64,000 nucleotides of DNA from Kalmusia sp. IMI 367209 (Eukaryota > Ascomycota > Dothideomycetes > Pleosporales > Didymosphaeriaceae), in NCBI GenBank assembly GCA_027946365.1, contig JAPEUQ010000015.1, positions 434,001 to 498,000 of the forward strand, read 5' to 3'. Both the position numbers and the translations under genes were made by a program. A model generated the notes under the pieces. It was not told the DNA's origin, made no database searches, and saw only the letters and a list, made by a program, of their open reading frames with translations. This document shows, in pieces, positions 24,201 to 32,864 of this stretch (position 1 is the stretch's first letter; each line of letters opens with the position of its first letter).

Positions 24201-24598
24201 TGCTCTCCCTCGTCCTCGTGCACACTGAAGTCTCCACTACTTCTCCGCCTCTTACGCCACGCATTCTCCGAGCCTTATTCGAATCAACAACAAACTCTCT
24301 CATCAATACATTTAACTCCCCACGGCTACCAAACGTGAATTTGAGCGCGTTGATGCAGGCCACTCTCGATGTGGAATTCATGGCACAGACGCTGGCGTCA
24401 TATACGACGGATAAGGCGAGCCAGGTGCAGACGGATATTTATCAGGTGCTAGATAAGAAGACGGATAACGAGGCACGGGTCAGGTTGCAGGGAGAATTGG
24501 GGGCGCTGAGGGGGGTATTGAAGGGGTTGAGGAGGGGACCAGAGTTGAGTTTGCGTGTTTTAGGAGAGAGCGGAAGACAGGGGGAAGGTAGATCATAA
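21278..24598 (+). CDS. SEC5: exocyst complex subunit Sec5
   Basis: Three exons: 21278-21659, 21731-23841 and 23903-24598, giving 1062 residues. Sec5 is a rod-like subunit of the exocyst that tethers Golgi-derived vesicles to the plasma membrane at hyphal tips and septa. Family features are the N-terminal short motif QLLNKYNIPTLFPAQWPEE, the segment FLLSSTTFSPSLFLSNVHSS, SLLSGLDFLSRSIEKKSASL and the coiled region up to NFERFVGAKATIDRVY, followed by long alpha-helical bundles. Low-complexity inserts occur near residues 225-270 and 600-640 (Ser/Pro/Thr). Introns keep frame (GTACGT...TATAG; GTAAGT...ATGCAG with a GCTAAC branch). A second ATG at 21323 has the better Kozak context and would remove 15 residues; it may be the real start. 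Confidence 0.9.
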
Positions 24599-27500
24599 AG
24601 CCGTTTGTAGAAGAAGTTGGTTAGTTGAAGCACAAGTGAGGTCTTGAGTATGATTGTGAATGGCGGCGGGGAAGAGGCGTACATTTTGTGTTCTGCGTGC
24701 TTTATGCATCCCTGATGCGTGAATGGAAGCAAGTCCCCATGCTGTTCGGACGCACCATCGCGACTAGGCTTGAAAGTGACGTCTTGAGACCTGTTGTGCA
24801 GGACTGCGTAGGTGCAGCATACACAGGACCACGAGGCAGGTAGAACACTTAGCTCATAAAATGCCGTTTCGAGGCTTAGTGTTGTATTAACGCCGTTGCT
24901 ACAATACTACAATCCATCAGAACATGTCTGCAGGTGTATGCGCACACTCACTACCTCTTCAAAGAATATTGCTGTGATGACATCGATGGCTAGCGTGTGT
25001 GGTACGAACTCGGGCCCGAATTCGCGCATGGTTGATGTTGTGTTGTGGTTTCCGGGCATCCCCATTACTGGATTTCTCATGGAGCGAGAGATATCTTTAT
25101 ACCGGCTCAGTGCTTCCCGATATCAGGGAGCGGCTATCCCTCGTCCTGGTTCTTCAAATTCAAAGTAGAATTATAGGTCTACGGCATGATATACCAAGAT
25201 GCTGCCTCGGCTATGCACCATTGGGGCACCCTGTAGTCGACGCTCGTGCGAATTACTGTGTATATCTCAATTATGTCGCTAGTAATGAGCCAATACAGGT
25301 GCAAGATGCAGTCAGAGCTCTAGCTTGAGTATGATGCTTAGATAGTTAGGCTTTGTGCATCATCGAGGAACAGCAAATAATAGGACCACCTGGAAGGAAG
25401 TGTAGAGTGCGCTGACTTGTGTGCATATTTCATTGGGTCAAGCGATCCCGGCAGAACTCGCTGTGAGTCGCGAGTGGAGTCGTAGAACAGACAGCTAGGC
25501 TGTGCAAATGACGAGGTTCTTACACTCACTAAAAGCGCATGAAAAGTTCTATTAGGCTGCTTAGAGTATGCAAAGGGGTTCTAGCAGCGATCTTAAGTCA
25601 TAGGCGTGTACTCCAAAAGCGATCAATACATTCGTAGTATTCCGGTGCTTTGGCTCGGAATGAACCATGGTCAGCGCGGAATGCAGTCGTCGCTATAATC
25701 GGTGAATGATCGATCGTTAAGTTCGAGCTAAAATAGATATGGGGCAGGTGGTGCAAGGGTCTGTGTGCATTGTAGCACGGTAGGTGAAAAGAGGGGTGGT
25801 GCAATAAGAGAGCTCATACGGTGAGCAATCGCCGTTTTAGCGACCGCAGGCGTATTTACGAGGCTTCGCGATGGGTTCTTACCGTAATGTCGAGAAGCGC
25901 TAGGATAACGGTGGATGTTCAGATACGGACTTCATCTACATTCGCAGCCTATCGCCCTAGGCTGATGGGTGGTGATCGTAGAATCATGTAAGATATCATC
26001 AATAGAGGAGGTTATCCTGACATCCGATAGTGAATTAATGTGAATATATACCATGGCGCAGTGCTCAAATAGTCGAAGCACAGCAGACCATCCTTATAAC
26101 AAGGTGCTCCACTGTAGGATAGCCGCGGATGGACTCACACGCGAAGAAGGTGTATTTGTAAAGTTTATGGCACGGGTTTGCGAAGCCCACAGCACCAGCA
26201 GGGAGTGCGACGCATACATTTCGATGATGAGAGCATGTACATGAAAAGAGGGGTCACGGACTGTGATAACGCTGTTTATTGAAGCGGTATCATTGGTCGT
26301 GCTCTCTGCGAGAGATGCTCTGGTGCTTTGGGAACAGTCTTTCCAGGAAGTCGGTAGCGAGCTGCCGTAAATATGAGCTGTAGTGCAGGGAATCGCAGGG
26401 TATTTGAATGTGAAAGAGCCCTGAAAGCCTTGTGCTGGTCTGTCAATGAGATTGGCTAGGTCATAGTTTGCGTGGATGAACTCGCATATCGCGATATTCT
26501 GTCACTCGCTAATGGAGGATTTAGCGTGGCGTGACGTTGCCAGTATCTTCTAAAGTCATTTAGTAGGTGACAGCTTTTCAACATCGATGGAGCCCTTCAA
26601 GAACTAGACAGCTGAATTAATAGTGAACCGACTGCCATGGGCGACGCCGACTGACAATCCTAGTCTAAAGCGCCAACGTGATGCTACTACGACACTAAGA
26701 GGAAACGAAGATTTTTGGACGAGCGACGCAGCAGCTATCATAGAGCGACTGACGCATATTTTCTGCTTTCCCGCAGATCTTGGTAACCGAAAATGCTCGT
26801 ATAAAGAGTCAGCACTATGTTAGGTAGTATAGAATTGTAAGCGCATTCGGTAATTGGATCAAATTCAATATTATCCAGTCATACAATCTACGGCTCAGCT
26901 TACCGACTCTTAAGTAAATATGCAACGATCATGATTGTTGAGCTACGTCGTGAGCAAAATCACTGCGATCGAACTTCGTCAAGTTGCCTCCACAGATAAT
27001 CATGGGAAATGATACGATAGTCCAGGCGCGGATCTCGCGTTGCAAACCTGAAAGCATGAAGTACGAGCCCAGTGCAGATGATGCTATTAGTACAGGTACT
27101 ACCGGCATTATAGTGCCTTTTTATGAGTCAAAGGAGGTGCTACTACTACCTGAGTGCAAGCGAGGTGCTACGAGTGAATGAACCATAGCTTAATCAAGGT
27201 CAACCGTGCGGTCTGTGCGAGACGCCACGTTCTGATACGCAAAGACCGCACAGTACCGCCCAATGAACAATTGGCTATTGAATCATTGCTACCTTCTCTG
27301 AAACCCTTGTGGACATAGATTATCAAGCTTTTATCATTGTACCAGATTTACAGTGGAAGGTGTAGTAGCCGAAAAGAATAATAAACGATAGAATAGCAGC
27401 GGTTCCTCTCCTGCTTTGTGACTCAAGAAGGCGTGTAAGAGAGAGTAACATCAAGGGCTTGCGCTTCAGCAAACTTAAGGTTTTATTCGTTGATTGTAGA

Positions 27501-28142
27501 TGTCTATAAAAGGTTGCGAGTCATGCATGATCTCAATATTTTTTATCATGTGCATGTGCAGCGCCTTCGAAATTCGATTTCATCGCCGAGATTTTAGACA
27601 TGGATCTGCATAATCTTATGTATCATTGAGAATTATCAATTTTAGGATAATACATGAAATTAGCTTCATATTGAGTCATAAATGAAGGCTTCCCGTTTAC
27701 GATGCTCATATCACCGTACCTCACGTTCGCATAAGCACATATTTGTCATCTTAGTTTCTAATTCGATATATACAATTCTAGAGAGAAGTGTCAGTGCTAG
27801 CCAGGAGCGACATAGTCTGTGTCGACACCAACAACTAATCTCCATGCGTCCGCGTATAATCGGCGTGACACAGACAGTCACCTTATTGAGGAGACACTAG
27901 AATTGCTTTTTGGTGACTGCACCCTAGAGAACCTGGTGGATTCTACGCGATGCAGTCTTTGTGACTAAATGATCAGTACTAGGAAATGTGTAGTCATACC
28001 GCTTGCACGTAAGTATAAAAGGACGTGGCCGCAGACAATCCAGGATTTGACATGCAGAATCTGCTTTAAATTTTCCCCAATTCATTTCAATGGTACAATT
28101 CAAGTCTCAATAAATTGCGAATAAATCACGACCTCGATAAGA
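24599..28142. other. gene-poor accessory stretch
   Basis: About 3.5 kb without a supportable gene. AT content rises compared with the left neighbour, and frames are short and broken on both strands. No transposase, reverse transcriptase, terminal repeat or tRNA was recognised. Confidence 0.5.
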
Positions 28143-29240
28143 ATGTCGGAAACACCGTTCAAGTCGTCAGAACTGAGGAAAAATTTGGGAGTAACATCAC
28201 TCTTCACTATTGCCAACCTTTCCTCAGATGTGAATCGCTACGGGTACAGAAGCGACCAGGATCGTCAGAAATTGATCGATGCGCGAGTCTACCTCACCTC
28301 AAATCCTATATTGAAGTCTAAAGAACGATACGAAGATGATTTCGAACTGCATCATGGTCAGAAAGTACAAGAAAAGGAGGTCAAAGAACGTAGGACAGAG
28401 TGTAAAGAAGGGTGGGATAATTCAACCTTCCCGGAAGCTCACCTCGTGCGAAACCTCGAGAACATATTCCGCGAGATCCCGTATTGGAAAGTGAAGACAT
28501 GGCATCTTATGGTCCTTGGTCTTCCTTCCGTTCATTTAAGACCCTTTCAGCATGTCTCTCATCGACAGTATTGGTTAGCTATGGAAATTGTCGCCAACAT
28601 CCTCACGGCAATAGAGGTTTGCTTTGGTAGACGGAGCTACTCTGAGAACCATGTCGTTTCTATAGACACCACACACATGACAAAATACCCAACCCCAAGT
28701 CCAGGTGGTATCGACCAGAAATATTTCAACGAAATTCTCTTCGACCGTACGCATCACCTAAGAGAAGGGAGTCGACACCCTTTGCGACTGAAGACGAGAC
28801 TGCTATCTGGGATGCTGGGCAAGTTTTCAAGCAAAAATATCATCAACGATACGGTTTTGATCATGTTTAAGCCAATGAATCCTATCAGACAGCTAATTCA
28901 ACACTTGTTGGAGGATAGGAAACGAGAGGATCTCCCAAGCATGATAATTTGTTCACCTGGAGAAGTCGACAACAAGATGCCTCAAGGGGAAGGTTATTTC
29001 AATATGCTAAGCGACCTCTACTGCGGTGACAGGAATTCAGATCTCGTGGACAAGTTTCTTACAGAGAATTATGACAGAACAGATCTGTTGACCGATCAAA
29101 CTCTTGACACGCTGCCAGATGGTTTTACGGATGAAGAAAAGCAAACGGCAAAGGATATCTTCGGTACACTATGTCTTTTTGTGAATCTAAACCTATACCC
29201 CTGTAGCTCAACAGAGCCAGAAACGCCGCCAAAAAAGTAA
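28143..29240 (+). CDS. hypothetical protein, 365 residues
   Basis: A long uninterrupted single-exon frame in AT-rich surroundings, with ATG at 28143 (context AAGAATGTC). I do not recognise a family. Composition is that of a soluble protein: balanced charges, Trp and Cys scattered, no signal peptide or membrane helix. A hydrophobic helix YWLAMEIVANILTAIEVCF sits near residue 145, and a Lys/Pro-rich tail (SSTEPETPPKK) ends the chain. The length (1.1 kb open in AT-rich DNA) argues strongly for a real gene. It lies 0.9 kb left of the RiPP precursor, so it could belong to that cluster, but nothing in the sequence proves this. Confidence 0.6.
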   Translation: MSETPFKSSELRKNLGVTSLFTIANLSSDVNRYGYRSDQDRQKLIDARVYLTSNPILKSKERYEDDFELHHGQKVQEKEVKERRTECKEGWDNSTFPEAHLVRNLENIFREIPYWKVKTWHLMVLGLPSVHLRPFQHVSHRQYWLAMEIVANILTAIEVCFGRRSYSENHVVSIDTTHMTKYPTPSPGGIDQKYFNEILFDRTHHLREGSRHPLRLKTRLLSGMLGKFSSKNIINDTVLIMFKPMNPIRQLIQHLLEDRKREDLPSMIICSPGEVDNKMPQGEGYFNMLSDLYCGDRNSDLVDKFLTENYDRTDLLTDQTLDTLPDGFTDEEKQTAKDIFGTLCLFVNLNLYPCSSTEPETPPKK

Positions 29241-30099
29241 GCAGATATATAATATACCTCCAATCTACCAGCCTCGAGAATATCGGAGGTTGTACTAATA
29301 ATGGCAATGCAAACGGCAACAGATGTTCACACGTAAATTAGAGTGGCTAATCAATTTTACATGATGGAGCTGGTCAACACCCTTCGGTTCGAAGCAGGTT
29401 TTCTCGCAGAGGGTCCCTGAGAGTTTGGATGATGTGGTCTTTCCTCGGTGTCGGAGCAATGTGTCTGTGTCTCTCTTCTAAGCAGTCTCTTCTGCCCCCT
29501 TCCTACAATTTTCTTTCTATTTCTTTTTTCAATTTGTAACTTCTCATAATTTCTAGGATTACCTGTTATATATTTTACTCCTCCCTAAACTGTACTGTGC
29601 CGTGGCAACTAGGCTATGTATATTTACTGTGGGCGACTATTTTTCTGAGTCATCATGTAGACAACTGAGTTTTCTAGAGATGCTCGACTTGCGAGCTTAC
29701 ATTTTGATCATCTTTCTTAGTTATACTCATTTCACTCTTTGTATTAATTTTTATCTTTTCTCTACCTACCCATACAGAACAGTAACAATTTATGATTTAG
29801 TTTGGTAAACGAAGCCTATTTGAACTGGTTTCTTTCATCCCAAATACGCCCTAGACGGTGGAAAGGGCCTAGATCTCCTTGAACAATCCTTGCAAACACT
29901 CTTTTGATTACATGAGACGTATCACGTAGACTCTAGATAATCACCATTGAGGAAAGCACAATGAGGACGGTAACGACGATGAGCGCGTAGAAAGTGGCAG
30001 CCATAATGGTTTCAACTCTAGGTCGAAGCTTGATTATATCTCAAGGGGCAAAACCCTTAAACATGATATCGGTAACATATGCTAGTTGATGACTTCTTA
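29241..30099. other. intergenic with one possible micro-ORF
   Basis: 3' flanks of the hypothetical gene (left) and of the RiPP precursor (right). T-rich tracts occur near 29500-29590. The only item of note is the 23-codon hydrophobic frame at 29933-30004. Confidence 0.45.
29933..30004 (-). CDS. possible 23-residue single-pass membrane micropeptide
   Basis: An ATG with good context (A at -3, G at +4) opens a 23-codon frame that is almost wholly hydrophobic: MAATFYALIVVTVLIVLSSM and three more hydrophobic residues before TAG. It would form one transmembrane helix. It lies just downstream of the RiPP precursor on the same strand. Such frames arise by chance, so this is only a candidate. Confidence 0.25.
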   Translation of the reverse strand: MAATFYALIVVTVLIVLSSMVII

Positions 30100-30126
30100 T
30101 CACTGTTTACCATAATCCCAGTCTTC

Positions 30127-30498
30127 CTAAGCTTTACCACTGGATTCTGTGGTCTTTCCGTAATCCCAGTCTGGTTGGGCCTCCTCTCTTGATTTCTTGG
30201 TGCGACCGTAGTCCCAGTCAGGGTGAGCTTCTCCGGCCGATGCCTCGATCTTCTTCCAGTTGATCGAAGTGTAGGTGGCGTCGACGTCCGCGTTGTCTCT
30301 AGAAACTTTCCTCCAGTTGTTCGCAGTGTAAGTGGCATCTACATCCGCGTCGGAGACTTTCTTCCAATTTATAGAAGTATATGTGGCATCGACTGTTGTA
30401 TCGTCGGTTGCCGCTCTGGAGGCGATGTTACTGGATTGTGGTGTTGGAAGGCAAACGGTGACTGTCGAAAGCGCAGCGAGAGATAGAAAGAACCGCAT
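30127..30498 (-). CDS. candidate RiPP (dikaritin-type) precursor with tandem core repeats
   Basis: A single exon of 123 residues. A signal peptide (MRFFLSLAALSTVTVCLPTP) targets it to the secretory path. Then come three repeats VDATYTSINW-KK, VDATYTANNW-RK and VDATYTSINW-KK (Tyr at 40, 57, 76), followed by two repeats HPDWDYG-RTKK and QPDWDYG-KTT (Trp at 95 and 111, spacing 16). Basic pairs follow four of the five units, as in fungal precursors cut by a Kex2-type protease; KK/RK are weaker Kex2 sites than KR. Tyr-containing repeated cores behind a signal peptide, next to a UstYa gene, are the hallmark of ustiloxin/phomopsin-type pathways. A further DWDYG unit lies in frame directly behind the TAG stop (positions 30103-30126). 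The mature product is unknown. Confidence 0.75.
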   Translation of the reverse strand: MRFFLSLAALSTVTVCLPTPQSSNIASRAATDDTTVDATYTSINWKKVSDADVDATYTANNWRKVSRDNADVDATYTSINWKKIEASAGEAHPDWDYGRTKKSREEAQPDWDYGKTTESSGKA

Positions 30499-31248
30499 CT
30501 TCGGTGAGTTAGCTCAATCTTGAGCAGATAGCTTTGAAAGAGTGGAAAAGGTGTTGTAAAGTCGGTGGCCGTCTATCGCCGGATCGGAAGCCATGTTAAA
30601 TATCTTGCCTTTCGACGTTTGGGGGCCACATAGATGTGGCAACATCCAAGTGACGATAAGCCCCCAAGGAAGTGTCTTTAGGGGCGATTCGTACCGAATA
30701 CATATTGATACTAAGCCTCTATCATATCAATCGCGGCCTTTCAATTCTAGAAGATAACCTAATTTATCCCGAGTCTTTGCTAGTCTTCAGTTTGAGGTAG
30801 TACTTTGCGATGTAGGAACCAACTGTGGTGGGCTATGCCTAGATTCTCTAGTTCGCTATTTCTCCGATTCGCCCTTGAATGGTATAAAAATTGGCGAATG
30901 GTGTTATGATGGGTGGTCTGTTGCACCTTCCCAATGAGGCTAGTTGTGCTATGGGTCTACGGCCAGGGAACGTGGTTAGAACAAATGATTAGCGAGTAGC
31001 TGTTAAGGATGATAGGATTAGGCGTTCAACGGTATGACGTTGAATGCTTAATCATCTGCGCGATGTGAGGATTCCTGAGCTCGACACATGTATGTTCACA
31101 CATACACGTACGGAGGTACGCATTACAACTGTCGGGTTGGTACCTCAATCGCTCCTACCATCTCGCGTCATTAACAAGCTTTAGCCCCAGTCGAGCCTTA
31201 CAACGGTACATACCTGGACACCACTAGCCTCTATATATAGCGGCTACA
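30499..31248. promoter_or_regulatory. divergent promoter between RiPP precursor and UstYa-like gene
   Basis: 750 nt between the two ATGs, with no coding frame of note. It holds TATAAAAA near 30882 and CTATATATAG near 31231, only ~10 nt before the UstYa ATG, so that one is unlikely to be its working TATA box. Two inverted repeats lie at 31090-31120. Co-expression of the two genes from this region is likely but inferred. Confidence 0.55.
31090..31120. promoter_or_regulatory. two adjacent perfect inverted repeats, candidate regulator site
   Basis: GTATGT-TCAC-ACATAC (31090-31105) is followed one base later by CGTAC-GGAG-GTACG (31107-31120). Both are perfect palindromes with 4-nt spacers, about 130 nt upstream of the UstYa ATG. 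A dimeric regulator such as the Zn2Cys6 protein encoded at 32865 could bind here; the classic CGG/CCG half-sites are not arranged in the usual way. Confidence 0.4.
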
Positions 31249-32117
31249 ATGGGCACCAACGTGGGAGAGCACTCCGAGCCGCTGCTTCCGATCGATCTCA
31301 CACGTCCCTCATCGGATATCGAAGATGGCGCAATACGCGAAAAGTCTTACAATCCTACAAAATTCTATGAAAAGAAAGCCTTTTTGTATGCGTCAGCATT
31401 GTGGTTTGCGGGTGCGCTGCTACTGTTTGTGTCCGCGCTTCTGATTTATACACGGTCACGTGGAAGTGAACCGAACTCAATCATATACTGTGGGTTCGCC
31501 AAAACGTGGTTTGATCACTCATTAACCAAGCGCCCAGCGCCTGTTAATGGTCACGTGCGTTACAAAACTGTTGTGTTCGATGCTTCGCTGGGAAAGAAGA
31601 CTATCTACATGGAAGATCCTTCGCCAAGGGTAGATAAGGCATGGGAAGACTTATATGGTAAGTCTAATGTGAGAAAAAGGCGCTATCCTACTGCTAATCA
31701 TGTAAACAAGACTTCGGCATATCCTGGATTACTGCCTCCGAAGCAGCTCAGCTTCCCAACGCCACTTCTCGCCTGCCCGCTACTCCCTCCCACTACGTGA
31801 CAGGTCTCGATGTCTTTCACCAACTACATTGCCTCAATCTTATTCGCAAACGACTCAACCTTGATTACTACGTCAATGACACACATGTCCACGTCGAGCA
31901 TTGTTTAGACCAAATTCGACAGGCTCTAATGTGTAGTGCAGATACTGCAACAATCCCCTGGTCATGGAGCAAGAGCCAGCAGAGGACGATAGCTGATGCG
32001 AGGACGACGCATACATGTAGAGATTTTGACCAAATTAGAGACTGGGCAAGAAGCAGGCATGTGGAAGGAGAATTCGATAAGAATACTTACGTGGAGGGAA
32101 GTGCGCTTAGCGACTAG
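31249..32117 (+). CDS. UstYa/DUF3328-family oxidase of RiPP biosynthesis
   Basis: Two exons, 31249-31657 and 31711-32117, give 271 residues, a usual UstYa length. The 53-nt intron (GTAAGT...CTGCTAATC...ACAAG) restores the sequence LYDFGISWITASEAAQLPN, typical of the family. The N-terminus is cytosolic, one membrane helix spans about 45-66 (YASALWFAGALLLFVSALLI), and the lumenal part carries both family motifs: HQLHC (173-177) and HVEHC (197-201), thought to bind the metal. The ending HTCRDFDQIRDWA is also conserved. UstYa proteins cyclise or otherwise oxidise Tyr-containing core peptides, as in ustiloxin and asperipin pathways, or modify other secondary metabolites. Its divergent neighbour is a precursor with repeated Tyr/Trp cores, so the first role is inferred. 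Confidence 0.9.
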
Positions 32118-32864
32118 GTGAAATACCATAGATGATTTCGATCAGAGAATCTCTTAAGGTTCAAGAGAAAGAATTTACCGCATTATGGCATATTTTGTTC
32201 AAGGGGAAGCATCACATATTTTGGACCAGATAGCCGTTCGATTTGGGTTTCCGGCCGATTTCCACGATGCGAGATTCCTTCTCGTGACCTTCCTGATATT
32301 CAGCCATGGCCATCGGCATCCCCCAGATCTCCCGAAGTCAGAAGCCGAAGTAGTATGTCATCTACTTCGTTGTTCTTTAATCTCGTCGGGGAGACGGACT
32401 ATTTGCGATTCTATATCTAAAAGTGATGAGGTGTACAGAAAAGGCGATATTAACCCTCGTGATGCTTCATATATTCGTTTTCGAACCACTTATGATAGAA
32501 AAAATATTCGAGCATGGGGCTAGTCCGTGTAGCACTATGCACAGGGAAAGTGTGGGTTCAACGCATCCGACGATACAATGGCACAACCATATCGTAATTT
32601 GATGGAAACAAAATTGTTTGCGTGACGAAAGAAGACACCTGATCAAGTCGGAAATATTCCTAGAACGAGGTATTGTGAGTACTGTGTGGAGAGAACGGAT
32701 TTGAGCCCCGCCGCTGTCAGGCGCGTCACCCGAACGGGGCTTAGTCGCGGCGGAGGTCTAGCTGTAACATCAATCAAACCCACGCCCGTCCATCAGGCAA
32801 CGAACCTGTATCTTGGGTAATGGAACCTCCCAGCTACTATAGCTAGTTGGCGACGCTTTTTGGG
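32118..32864. other. intergenic between UstYa-like gene and Zn2Cys6 regulator
   Basis: Contains a 112-codon frame at 32185-32523 (listed separately as doubtful). The rest is the probable promoter of the Zn2Cys6 gene. Confidence 0.4.
32185..32523 (+). CDS. doubtful small ORF, 112 residues
   Basis: An ATG-started open frame 67 nt behind the UstYa stop. No signal peptide, no known domain, and two Cys (VVCHLLRC). It may be chance or a small cluster gene. Not recognised. Confidence 0.25.
   Translation: MAYFVQGEASHILDQIAVRFGFPADFHDARFLLVTFLIFSHGHRHPPDLPKSEAEVVCHLLRCSLISSGRRTICDSISKSDEVYRKGDINPRDASYIRFRTTYDRKNIRAWG

Noticed and set aside
30127..30145. Tiny GTAAAGCTTAG interval at the precursor stop as an intron
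   Set aside because: Only 11 nt; far below any spliceable size.
31231..31240. CTATATATAG as TATA box of the UstYa-like gene
   Set aside because: Only about 10 nt before the ATG, so transcription would start inside the coding region; the N-terminal segment is needed for the membrane anchor.
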